Positions 48,793-60,691 of a stretch of 64,000 nucleotides of DNA are shown one piece after another (the stretch's first letter is position 1; each line of letters opens with the position of its first letter). Source of the stretch: Larix kaempferi (taxonomy: Eukaryota > Streptophyta > Pinopsida > Pinales > Pinaceae); NCBI GenBank assembly GCA_027924585.1, contig BSBM01000001.1, positions 55,012,501-55,076,500 on the forward strand, in the 5' to 3' direction. The notes below the pieces were generated by a model. That model had not been told where the DNA came from, made no database searches, and worked only from the letters and a program-made list of their open reading frames with translations. A program made the position numbers and the translations under genes.

Positions 48793-51700
48793 GTCACCAA
48801 AGTTAACAAAAGTTAATCGTGTTCAACCAAAGTCTCCCATGGTCAGCCATGGTGGACCAAAGTCAACCATGTTCAATTATGTTCAACCATAGTTGACCAT
48901 GGTCAACCATATTCAACCAAAGCCAACCAAAATTAAACCATGGTCTACCAAAGTCAACCATGAACAACTAAAGTCAATCATAGTTGACCATGGTCAACCA
49001 AAGTCAACGAAAGGTTAACCAAAGTTAAAACTAACATCAACCATGGTAAACTAAAGGAAAACCAAAGTCTACTAACATCAACCATGGTAAACTAAAGTTA
49101 ACCAAATTGAGCCATGGTCATCTAAACTTAAATATGATTAACCAAAGTCAACTTTGGTCAACCAAAAGTCAACAATAGTCAACATTACTAAGCCAAAGTC
49201 AACTAAAGGTCGACTAAATTCAACTAACATAAACCATGATAAACCAAAGTCAACTATAGTCAACCATGCTCAACCATGTCAACTAAATTCAATCATGGTC
49301 AATTGAAGGCACCCATGGTCAACCATGAATAACCATGGCCATCCATGAACAACCATGGTAAACCATGAACAACAATGGTCAACCATGAACAACCATGGTT
49401 AACCAACTAAGGTCAACCATAGTCAACCATATTAAAAAAGGGTCAACCATAGTTGGTTAAGCATGGTGAAGGAGAGAGTCAACCATGAACTACCATAGTT
49501 AAACAGTGAACAATCACGTGATACTGTGAACAACCATAACCAACCATAGCCGGCCATGAACAACCACCATCAATAATAGTCAATCATGAATAAACATACC
49601 ACCATCAATAATAGTTGATAGTCAATTATAGTCAACAATTGTGAAGCATGGTCAACCAAAATCAACCATGTGGTTAACCATAATCACCATATTCAACTAT
49701 GGTAAGCTAAAGTCAACCATGGACAACCAAAGTCAGCGATGATCAACCGAGGTCAACCAAAAGTGAACCAAAGTCAACCACAGTAAATCAAAGTCAACAA
49801 TATTCAACTAAAGTCACCAAATTCAACCAAAGGTCAACCATGATCAACGAAAGTCAACTAAATATTAACCAAATCCACATAATGTCAACCGTGGTAGACC
49901 AAAGTCAACTATAGTTAACCATGCCCAACCATAGTCAACCAAAGTCAACTAGATTCAGCCATAGTCAACTAAAGTCAACCATGGCCAACTAAATTAAACC
50001 GTGGTCAACCAAATATCAGCCGTGGTTAATCAAAGTCAACCATGGTTAACCATAGTCGACCATGGTCAACCGTAATTAATGAAAGGTCTCCCATAGTCAA
50101 CCATGGTCAACCATAATTAATGAAAGGTCAACCAAAGTCAACCATGGTAAACTAAAAGTCAACCAACTACAACCATGGTCAGCCAATACATACCCTGGTC
50201 AATGAAAGTCAACCATGGTGAACCATAGTCAAGCATAATCAACCATGCACAACCATAGTTGACTATGGTTAACCATAGTCAACTAAAAGTTAGTTATGGT
50301 CAACCAAAGTCAACCCTGGTCAATGGTAGTGAACCATGGTAATCCAAAGTCAACCAAAGCAAACCATGGTCATCCAAATTCAACCATGATCAACCAAAGT
50401 TAACCATGGTCAACCAAAAGTAAACCAAAGTCAATTTTGGTCAACTGATGTCAACCATATTCAACCAAAGTCAAACATGGTCAACCATAGTTAACCAAAT
50501 CTAGCCAAAATTTAACCCTACTCAACTGAAGTGATCCATGGTCAACTATAATCAGCCTAAGTCAACCATCATAAAGTAAAGGTAAACATGGTCAACCAAC
50601 AGTCAACCATGGTCAACTGAAGTCAACCATGGTCAACCAGAGGAAACCATGGTCAACCATAGTCAACCATAATCAACAATGCTCGACCATAGTCAACCAA
50701 ATTCAGCCATATTCAACCAAAGTCAATAAATTCAACTAAAAGTAAACCATAATCAACGATGATAAAGCATTATTAACCAGAATTATACCAAAGTCAACCA
50801 TGGTTAACTTTGGTCAGACAAAGTTAACATTGGCTAGCCAAAGTCAACTTTGGTCAGGCATAGCTAACCAAAGTCAAACAAATTTAACCATGGTTAACCA
50901 AAGTCAACCATGGTTAATCATGGTCAACCATGGTCAACCATAGTCAACCAAACTGAAGCAAAGCTAGCCATAGTTGAATCCAAATTCAACCATGAATAGC
51001 CATAATCAACCAAATTCAACCATGGTCAACTAAATTCAACCATGGTTAACTATGTTCAACCATGAACATCCATGGCCAACTAAAGTCAATCGTGAATATC
51101 CAAATTCAATGATGTTCAACCATGGTCAACTAAAGTCGACCACGATCAACCAAATTCACCCATGGCAATTAAAGTCAACATAAGTCAACCATGAGTAACG
51201 AAAGTCAACCATGGCCAACCATTATTTACAATGGTACAACATAGTCAACCATGGACAACCATAGTCAACCAATGGTTGGCCATGAACAACCAAAGTCAAC
51301 CATGGTCAACCATTGTCTAACATAGTCAACCATGAGAAACCATATTCAATCATAGCCAACCATGGTCAACTAAAGTCGGACCATGGTAAATCAAAGTCAA
51401 CCATGGTCAACCAAAGTCAACCATGCTCAACCATTGTCAACCATCATCAACCATGGCAAACCATAGGCAAGTCAACCAAATCCAATCATGGCCAAGCAAA
51501 GTCAACCATGAGAAACAAAGCACAACAATGCTCAACCATGCTCAACAGAAGATCAGCCAACATCAACCATGGTAAACCAAATTCAACCATGGTAAACCAA
51601 AAGTCAACCATTATCATCCAAAATCAACCATGGTTACCAATGTCAACCATGGTCAACCATAAACAACCATAATCAATCATGTTCAACCATGACATCAACC

Positions 51701-51832
51701 ATGGTAAACCAAAAGTCAACAATTATCATCCAAAGTCAACCATAGTTACCAATGTCAACCATGGTCAACCATAAACAACCATAATCAATCATGCTCAACC
51801 ATGGCTAACCAATCTCAAGCATGGTTAACCAT
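48793..51832. repeat. Decamer minisatellite GTCAACCAWR, about 3.0 kb
   Basis: Almost the whole stretch is made of 10-bp units such as GTCAACCATG, GTCAACCAAA and GTCAACCATA, degenerate and with occasional 9- or 11-bp units, so on the order of 250-300 copies. Each GTCAA is a TTGAC W-box core on the minus strand. A 74-bp-scale higher-order duplication is visible near 51550-51790 (ACATCAACCATGGTAAACC...). Open frames inside (for example 51313-51672) are artefacts of the period. Confidence 0.95.
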
Positions 51833-51865
51833 AATGAGATACAAAGAGATGGTTGACCATGGTTG

Positions 51866-52990
51866 CCAATATTATTTTAAAATTTGTTATTTTGTAATAA
51901 CTTAATAATAATTTACAATTTATTATTATTGTTATTATTATTTTACAATAATAATTATTATTATTTTACAATAATAATAATAATTATTATAATTAAATAA
52001 TAATGATAGTAGTTATTATTATCATAAACAATAATAAAAAAATAAAAATAAAAATTATCATTATTATTAATATTATTCTTATTCTTATTATAATTATAAT
52101 TATATGTATATTTTTAATTATAATAACCAATCCTCATTATAAATTATTGTCATTTATTATTATTATTTTTATTTAAATATATATTATATTTTCTTATTTA
52201 TAATAATAGAAATAAAAATAATAACAATCTTCTTATTTATTATTTTTTTATATATTTTTTAATATTTTATAGTAATAATAAAAATATTCTTATTCTCTTA
52301 TTTTTTATTTTTTTTTTATTATTATTTTTTTTTTATAAAATTATAATATATAAATGAAAATAAGAAATAATATTAATTAATAATTAATTATAATAAAAAT
52401 AATTGTAATTAATATATTTATTCGTTAAAATTATTATTAAAAAAAAGCAAATATAATTATAACAAAAAAAAATGATAATAATTTATAATGAGAATTGACA
52501 ACTTTAATAATAATAATACTTTTTTTAATAACAATAAAAATAATAATAATGATATAAAAACATTATTATTATTACAAGAACTTATGGCACATTGTATTTT
52601 TTATATGCACAATATAACAATAATAATTTTTATTATTATTATTATTATTATTATAATATATTTACACAATAATAAATTTTATTATTATTATTATTATATA
52701 TTTCTATATTTATTACTTCTTAATATTAATAATAATAATCATAATAATAGATGTTATTATTATTATTATAATTAAATAATTATTATTACAAAATATTCAA
52801 TTATTATTCTAAATTATTTATAATTTATTAAACATATAATTATAAACTAATTATTTGTATAAAATATTTAAAATTATATTTGTTAGTATTGTTATTTATT
52901 AATTGCAATTATGAAAAACTATTTTTATAAATAAAAATATAATTTTAAAATAGTAACACTTATTATTATAATTATTTTCCCAACTATAAT
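51866..52990. repeat. TAA/TTA-rich low-complexity block
   Basis: About 1.1 kb almost entirely of A and T in short TTA, ATA and TAA runs. Apparent Asn/Ile/Tyr-rich frames here are artefacts. Confidence 0.95.
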
Positions 52991-53033
52991 ATTAATATTA
53001 AAAGTCACAAAATATACCCACAGGTCGATCGTC

Positions 53034-53175
53034 AACTAACAAGCCATATTAATAATTAATATGGCTTATATACTCCGTTCGACGTATATCAACCCTATTT
53101 AAATTTGTAGCCATGGTTGATATACGCCGAACGGCGTATATAAGCCATATTAATTATTAATATGGCTTGCTAGTT
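53034..53175. repeat. Hairpin with 61-nt arms and 20-nt loop
   Basis: Arms 53034-53094 and 53115-53175 are reverse complements with about three mismatches. The outer part of each arm is itself a palindrome (AAGCCATATTAAT...ATTAATATGGCTT) and the inner part contains CGCCGTTCGGCG-like symmetry. Confidence 0.93.
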
Positions 53176-55226
53176 ATAATATATATGGATAGCTACAGCT
53201 ATGACCTTGACACAAAGTGCAGTTCAACAATAGGGATAGAAGAGCTTTCTACACTGGGCAAGTTAAAAGTTATAGGATTTGCATTTTTCAGACGATTTTT
53301 GTGAGCGATGGATTTGTTGTTGAAATTGAGATTTTATTAGTATTTTGCAAACATTTTCATTAATATTTATAATCAAAACATTATAACTAATTTTATTCAT
53401 ACCTCTTCAGAGGAAAGTGGTAATAAATGTACGTATGATACAAAACTACGTGTAGTGATCAAATGATTACGTAACTACTTATTTAGAAATGGTGTTACCA
53501 TTATTCTTGCAGCAACAATTTTTCAGTAATTTCTAGTAGATAGATAATCAAACTCTTTTTCAGTGATTTATGTTAGGTTCAGAATAAAAAAAATATTGAG
53601 TCAGATAAAATATTGTGGTGGACGAAGCGAGTTCGACAATAGGGACAACAGAGCTTTATGCGTAGCCATTCTGAAATGCAGTGGGAATGAAATATGTGGG
53701 AGCATGGTGCAACAGATTTTTAAATCTTTGAGGCGATTTCATGGTGAGAATATATGGTTCTTCTCAAATCCGTCAAACTGACAAAGAGAGTGCAATGACC
53801 TCAGCGCGCCGCCGGTGGGTGGGCAACAATCCCCGAGGCTGGCATCACCATTTAGAACCAAATGGCATATAAATCGATTTTATTGAAATTATTTAAATAA
53901 GAAATTGTTTTTTAAAGTTTAACTATAGAAATTGGAAAAAAAAATTATTGTAAAACAGGATTAATTGAGTTGATCGAAAACTATATAGTCCCCTGTGGGG
54001 ACATAACAATAGATTCTAGTGGTGGACGGGACATTTTAAATCCCAACGTGGTGTAACATGGGAAAATATGAATCCCCTTTTCCTATACAATCTCCAAAAT
54101 ACAATTAAAGTATATAGTGGATATTATGGAGCAACAAGGATAAATCTTTTGAAATTATTAATACATATAAAACAAAACAAAATCCACAATTGTGGAACTT
54201 TAAAAGAAATATGATTGCACTTTATCAAGAATAATTAATGAATTTGCACACAAATGGTACTAGCATAAGGGAAATATAACATAAGCACAAGGTTATAATA
54301 TCACAAGGGAAATATAACATAAACAAAAGATTATAATAGCACAAGGGAAAAACAACCTAAAACAAAAGATTATAATATTATATGGAAAAATTCTACGAAT
54401 ATGTGGATAAAGGGTTGACCAATGAAAACCCTACCTTGTAGGAAGTATTACCAAAAATGCTAAGTCTAAAGAGATCATAAGTCAGCAGGAAAGCCATGCT
54501 GGAATTTAGTATATCACTAGCAAAAAAGACCAAAGGGTCTTCAAACAATTTACAAAGAGAAGCAGTTTTTAGTAGGGAAATAAATATAGAACCAACATAC
54601 TAAAGGAGGGTGCATGCAGTAAGATATGCGAAAAGAACAGTAAACATAGAAAAAGAAGAAGAGCACCGAAGGTATTTAAAATAGGAAATAGTTAGGATGG
54701 AAAAAGAAAGTAGTAAAAGAAACATCTATATTGTGATATTCCGAAGATATGATTATTTTATTTTGATTTAATATTTTGGAAAAATATTCCAAAAACAATT
54801 ATTTTTGTAATAGTTATTTAAAAAATAAAAAAATAATCACAAGAGGTGTGAGTGACACTTTGCACAACAAATTATTATTTTATTATTAATAAAAAAAAAA
54901 GACACTTGGAGAATTCAGTTAAATGAGGGGACACCACCACGAGACATAGAACATGTGTAAAGAAAGCAAGGGATATTTTACCAATCAAATCCAATCTAAA
55001 AATTCAACTACTAGACAAGATCCTAAAACATAGGGATTGAAGGATTGGTTGAGATTTGATTGGGATGGCACAAGAGCTGAGCAAAAGCTATATATTGATG
55101 CACTGAGATAGCACAAGACGTTATGTTGTGCATAGAGAAATTGTGATGTGAGTGCACGTGTTGAGTGTTTATCTTTCTCATAAGTATATCACTGAGCTTG
55201 TTATAGACTCTGAGAGAAAGTGTCAC
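53176..55226. other. Intergenic, no gene recognised
   Basis: Contains two copies of a short motif AACAATAGGGA (53226 and 53636) and the 54.26-54.40-kb triplicate. A 72-codon frame at 53563-53781 has no recognised domain. Confidence 0.5.
54255..54395. repeat. About 45-bp tandem repeat, 3 copies
   Basis: Units contain GGGAAATATAACATAA and GATTATAATA with drift between copies. Confidence 0.8.
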
Positions 55227-55331
55227 ATGGAAGCATTGCTTGTTGTTCTAATGAGCATGGTGGTGATCCAACTTGGAGGTGGATTTGAGCTAGCAGTGGT
55301 GCTACTCTCTTCTACCGTTGGGAGGAGCTGA
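55227..55331 (+). other. Small hydrophobic ORF (34 codons), unproven
   Basis: ATG 55227 to TGA 55329-55331 encodes a hydrophobic peptide (MEALLVVLMSMVVIQLGGGF...) resembling a signal or membrane segment. It ends at the start of the 62-bp repeat array with splice-donor-like sites. It could be the first exon of a transcript or chance. Confidence 0.25.
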
Positions 55332-55518
55332 TTCTCCAAGCAATAAGTTCATTATTTCAGGTAAGTGAAATTCTATTTATGTATCAATGGACATTCTCCA
55401 AGCAGTAAGTTCACTATTTCAGGTAAGTGAAATTCTATTTATGTATCAATGGACATTCTCCAAGCAGTAACTTCAATATTTCATGTAACTGAAATTCTAT
55501 TTATGTATCAATGGACAT
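55331..55518 (+). repeat. 62-bp tandem repeat, 3 copies, each with a donor-like site
   Basis: Units start ATTCTCCAAGCA at 55331, 55393 and 55455. Copies 1 and 2 contain CAG|GTAAGT, a consensus plant 5' splice site (55371 and 55433). Copy 3 has CAT|GTAACT. Confidence 0.92.
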
Positions 55519-57125
55519 AACAGGCGTATGACATTGTATATTTAATCTCGATTATATAACAAAAAGAAAAGTAATATGTTAGTATTTGTATGGATTACCC
55601 ATCTCTCTTGTATATGCATGAAGGGTATTTTACATATGCATGGCTCAGTTTTTGCTTTTTACCATGGGGAAATATCTCATTGTTTGTTTTCATTTATAGC
55701 CTGGTGCGATAAAACTTCATGTGAATATTGAAACAGGAAAAGGATTGAATAAATATAGAAATTGAGTGGTTAAAAGCTACAAGAATAAAGGATTTACGGT
55801 AATTTAACACAAGAGTGAGGTGGAATCGGTTTCTTTTAACTATCGCTTAGAAATCGATGTATTTTAAATGAAGTCTCTCCTTTCTTATATTTGTACAACT
55901 ATTCTTGTATGGTGTTTAAGAATCACATCTTTCATTTCCTTCCGGAAACTTGAACAGGTTAAATATTTCTGAATGTAGTAGTTATGGATTCTTGTTTCGT
56001 ATTGTTGAAACTTGCTTGCTGTGTATAAATCGGTAAAATAAGTTTGATATTATTGTAGTGTATCTCCATATATATGTTATAAGTAAACAAAGTGATTATA
56101 GTAAAATATCTCGAGTAATGGAGATCAATGGGTTGTATTACAGATAGGTTAAATTTGTTTTGAATTGAATTTGGTCATTTGTTATTCAACGCATTGTTAC
56201 AAAAAAATGATTTATATATATGTGTGTGTGTTGAGCAATGTCGGCCACCATCGAAATTTGTATCTCTGATGAAAAAAAACGAAAGAACACTGTGAAACAA
56301 TCTGAGTATTAACGCCCTTATTTTCCACATAGGAATTATACTTTTATATCCCTCCACTTATTGCCATTTAAAACAATTGGATGGGCGGAAGTGTGTCGCT
56401 ATGATTTTTTTATGGGTTGAGGGTTAAGCAAATCTGAGTTTTCATTATGGATCGGCATCGCATTTTGGTTCCTTATCTTACGACCCAGATATAAACTTAG
56501 TCGTATTCATTATGCTTTCCTCTGAAATCTCTCTTTTCAGTCAATATTTCCATGCCCAGTAATTAGTCTAGCCCTCGATTTTATGCGATCGAGAGGTGTG
56601 CTCTTGATTACGCAGTGTTTGGATTTTTGTTGTGTTGATAGACTGTCCAGTTAGATTTACAACCTTGGTTTTCGTCTTGTTCCATACTTATTCTTTTCGT
56701 TATTTGGACTAGCAGTCGGTTGATCCGATATGTCCTTAGAATTAATGTTGGTAGAGTACCATTGGAGTAGCGTGTTACTTGCTTAGTGGAGACACTCACT
56801 ATGTATTCATTGTAAGATTCCAATGTTTCCATACTTTCCATCTCTACAACATATGTCTTTAAGATGTCTTAATACTCTTTATGTTGAAAAGATGCAGGAA
56901 AAGAGTATGAATTATTTTAGCATTAAGTTGTCTAATAAAAGTTAAATGGGGTGGGATATTACCTAAAGTAATATATATAGGAATGAATATAAATTTATAA
57001 CGGTAATATCCTTGGTATACGGTTGAGTTAGATGAGGGAATTGTATATCTATAACAAGAAATAGTTGAGAAAGACACTTGTATATATGGTGTATTGGAAA
57101 TTTACCTTGGATGCATTTTATATTG

Positions 57126-57126
<1 letters not shown>
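55519..57126. other. Intergenic, no gene recognised
   Basis: AT-rich with short frames only, none with a recognised motif. Confidence 0.5.

Positions 57127-57172
<46 letters not shown>
57127..57172. repeat. (AT)n microsatellite
   Basis: About 23 AT units, at the apparent left limit of element D. Confidence 0.96.
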
Positions 57173-57176
<4 letters not shown>

Positions 57177-57443
57177 AATTGAATTTATGAAATAGACAAA
57201 AAGATAATTTTTCTAAAAGGAAAAGCCTTGAAGTGAGTAAAAGATATGCATAATCTTCTACAAAGTTATATCATACTTACATGTTGAGGAAAATGTGAAG
57301 TGTACCATGATAGTTGCACTACTGGTTTATAGAAGGGTTATGCACCACATTTATTACAAATGAAATTAAGATAAGCCCTATAAATAAATGATTTCATCAA
57401 AGTTTTAATTTTTTCAAAAATTATGCATTTTGGGGTTGTTACA
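57173..57443 (+). repeat. Probable 3' end of the 5' LTR of element D
   Basis: Ends GGTTGTTACA two bases before a PBS, so an LTR must end here. A TATA-like CCCTATAAATA lies near 57377. No LTR start (TGTAAC) is seen to the left, so the LTR is truncated or its start is too diverged. Confidence 0.6.
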
Positions 57444-57445
57444 TG

Positions 57446-57457
57446 TGGTATCAGAGC
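57446..57457 (+). other. Primer binding site of element D
   Basis: TGGTATCAGAGC, exact match to the initiator-Met tRNA complement. Confidence 0.95.
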
Positions 57458-57577
57458 TTAAGTTACGACACTTGTCCTTATGGTGTCCATTTACATTATG
57501 AGAAAACTAATGATGTTTGTGCATTATTCTTCTTTCTTGTATAGAAGAAAAAAATGTTTTACTAACTGTACGAAGAA

Positions 57578-59938
57578 ATGGCTAGAAGACGATCCCCTAC
57601 CCCACCTGTTTGGGTTGAGCTTAATGACGGGGATCAACCAAACAATAACAATTTTAATGATAATTCAATGATATTTTACAAACGGTAAGAGACTTACAAG
57701 TTGAACTGATGAAATTTGAAACTAAACATAAGAGGGTAATGAGAACCCAAGAAGACCTAAATGAAACCTTACTGTCTATGTTGAATGAGATAACTAATGA
57801 TAAATATAAAATGAAACACAAACGAGAAAACTCATCCTCTGATTTCCCTTCTTGTAACGAAATCCCTATAGCTAGTGAATAAGAATATTCTAGTGGTATC
57901 TCTTAGGGTAGACGGAGGAAGAAGAGAAAATATAAAGATGAGATAATGAGATAATTTAAAAAGATAAAATCTCTCACCTTTGATGGTGAAGTAAAAAATG
58001 GAGAAGAAGCTGAGGCTTGGCTATCTAGGATGAAAAAATACTTTACTATGTATAACTATTCCAATTCCATGAAGGGTAAAATGGCCATCTTCAATCTATT
58101 CGGAAAAGTTGAGATTTGGTGGCGTGACTTAAAAAGAGCTAAAATAATTAATGCTAGAAAAGTTAGTTGGAATTGGTTTAAAAACAAGTTTAAAAAAGAG
58201 TATCTTTCAGAGAATTACTATGAGCGAAAGGTAAAAGAGTTATATGAGCTAAGATTGGGTTCAATGTCCACGCATGATTTTTATACTAAATTCTTATCTT
58301 TGTTAATATATGTTCCTTACCTAAATGAAGAAAAACCTAAGATTCAAAGATTCCTAGGTTGTTTACATAGCTTTTATAAAGACAGATTAGAGTTTGATAA
58401 CCCAAAAACTTTATATGAAGCAATGAAGAAGGCCAACTTATGATCAATTTAAAACTAAACATGAAAATCCTTATAATTTCAAGAAAAAAGAAGGGAATAA
58501 TTTTAAAAGAAGAGAATTTAAACCCTTCAAGAAACATAAGAATTTTCATAGGAATACTTTTAAAGATAGACAATAACCAATTAAAACTTAGTATAAAGAT
58601 AATATCTTTACGAAAAATGAAGAAATAAAAAGATAACCATTAGAGTGTTGGAGCTGTGGGGAGAGTAATTTCTATTGGGATTGTCCTCATAAGAAAGATA
58701 ATTGAAGCATCCATACTACCCAAGAAGCAACTACAGTTGGAGAGGTTGCTCGAAACATACCAAAGATAAGCGCAGCTTTGGAAAATCATCAAGCGGATTA
58801 CCAACCTTCAATGATCGAAGTTGATGGTAAGATATTTGACAAACCTATTTCTATATTAATTGATTATGGATCTACTTTAATTTACATATCTCCTAAGCTA
58901 GTAGATTTGTGTAAAATGAAAAAATATGATTTTGAAAAGTCGTGGTTAGTGCAATGAGCCACATAAACAAAAAGAAAGGTAACCAACTTTATTTCTAGTT
59001 GTGAAATTTATATGCAATATTTGGTTACAAAAGTAGATTTGAACATTTTTCCACTAAGATCATATGATGTATTAATTGGCATGGATTGGTTAGAAAAGCA
59101 TAGAGTTGTATTGAATTACTTTGAGAAAACTTTCACTTGTATTGATGAAAAAGGTGAAAATAGACTTGTTAAAGGGATTCATAAAAATGTTCTTACTAGG
59201 AAAATATCTTCTTTGCAATTGAAAAAGTGTGCTAGGAAAGGATGTAGATTGTTTGTTGTGTATATCACTGAAAATAATGATAATAAAACAAAACCTATTT
59301 TGGAATATTGTCCTCTTTTAAATGAATTTAAATAAATTCTTCTAGAGGAGATACCTAGATTACCTCCCAAGAGGGATATTGACTTTACCATTGAGTTGGT
59401 ACCAGGAGTATTGCCTGCCTCAAAGGATCCTTATAGAATGAATACACCTAAGTTGGTGGAATTAAAATTACAATTGCAAGAATTAATAGATAAAGAATAT
59501 ATAAGACCGAGTGTGTCTACGTTGGGGGCATCAATTTTGTTTGTTAAAAATAAATATGGCACATTAATACTTTGTATTGATTACATATAATTAAATAAAA
59601 TGAGAATTAAAATAGATACCCTCCCCTCCACATTGATGACATGTTTGATCAAGTATGAGGAGCTGCGGTATTCTCTAAGATTGACTTGAGGTTTGGGTAC
59701 CATCAAGTAAGAATTAAAGATGAGGATGTTCATTAAATAACATTTAGAACACAATACAGGCATTATGAGTTCTTGGTTGTACCATTTGGCTTGACCAATG
59801 ATCTAGCCACATTCATATGTTTAATGAACAATGTTCTCCATAACATGAAGAACATTTAAAGTTAGTCTTACAAACCTTAAGAGAACATAAACTTTATGCA
59901 AAGTTTAGTAAATGTGATTTCTTTCAAGATAAAATTCT
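57578..59938 (+). pseudogene. Ty3/gypsy gag to RT, truncated (element D)
   Basis: The gag ATG at 57578 (MARRRSPTPP) is followed by frame changes and stops. The Retrotrans_gag domain is open at 58030-58443 (EIWWRDLKR, ELRLGSM). The zinc knuckle near 58646-58684 has CWSC but asparagine where the zinc-binding histidine is expected. The protease active site reads D-Y-G (58862). A protease-tail and RT-N-terminal region (GMDWLEKHR; PSVSTLGA) continues through stops. In the RT palm the DNA jumps near 59842 from the helix before the catalytic box to the segment after it, so the YxDD-type box is absent. Similarity stops at about 59938 and no RNase H, IN or 3' LTR is present. This is a 5' fragment of a dead element. 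Confidence 0.88.
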
Positions 59939-60250
59939 AGTGAAAAAACGAATTTGGGAAACAATTTCGTGACAATCCACTTTTTTTTTGTTATAATTTC
60001 CAGTTTCTTGCCCGAGAAAAAAGTCAACATATTTTCTAGGGTGAGAGTTGTAATACTTCTCGAGCAAGACATTAACCACGGTTAGAGTTCTCTCGTCCGA
60101 GAGTTGTTCCATAGTTAGATAATTGTTCACTCAAGAATTTGTACTTTCTCATTCAAGAGTATAACCATATTTTTGATATTGAACTCTCGAACAGGTTTCT
60201 CGGTCAAGAGTTTAGATTCCTTTTAATGTCTCGGCTGAGAAATGTTTAAC
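59939..60250. repeat. Cluster of CTCGnnnnCGAG-like imperfect palindromes
   Basis: Motifs such as TCTCGTCCGAGAG (60090), CTCGAGCAAGA (60058) and TCTCGGTCAAGAG (60200) recur every 30-60 bases. No coding. Confidence 0.6.
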
Positions 60251-60423
60251 TATATAAACGCAAATCCATTTCCCCGCCAGTCACATTGTCATTTTTCAAT
60301 GCCTGTTGTTGTCTTTCGTTGAAACCTAGACTGTGTTGCTGTGCCATTTTTCAACTCTATTTGCTGAAACAACGAAGGGAAGGGAATGAACACCCACAGA
60401 AACTAAGGGAACGACCATGCGAA

Positions 60424-60449
60424 GAGGACCACCACCGCCAGTTCGAACC
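60424..60449. repeat. 26-bp direct repeat, copy 1
   Basis: GAGGACCACCACCGCC...GTTCGAACC, identical to 60666-60691. It ends in a Pol III box B-like AGTTCGAACC (inverse orientation). Confidence 0.93.
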
Positions 60450-60665
60450 AGACAACCAAACCATTAGATGATCGCACACGGACTGTTGTATGCACATGAT
60501 ACATCTCGTAGTAGGCTCTAGAGTTGTCTCTTTATCAAACTAAGCTCAAGGCTGCACTTTAAAAAGGAAAGGGTTAATTTAGCTATTTGTTTTCATGCAA
60601 CTGATATAGGTACGCTACCTCGACACCAGCATTCTCATAAAAACGTAGGATTCTTTGGTATCACG

Positions 60666-60691
60666 GAGGACCACCACCGCCAGTTCGAACC
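60666..60691. repeat. 26-bp direct repeat, copy 2
   Basis: Exact copy of 60424-60449, 242 bases downstream. Confidence 0.93.

Noticed and set aside
51313-51672. 119-codon open frame in the minisatellite
   Set aside because: Composition follows the 10-bp repeat; it lacks any domain and the whole array is free of stops only by chance in that frame.
48793-51832. CRISPR-like array
   Set aside because: Units are 10 bp, contiguous, without spacers, in plant DNA.
52488-52775. Asn/Ile/Tyr-rich open frame
   Set aside because: It is a translation of TTA/TAA low-complexity DNA.
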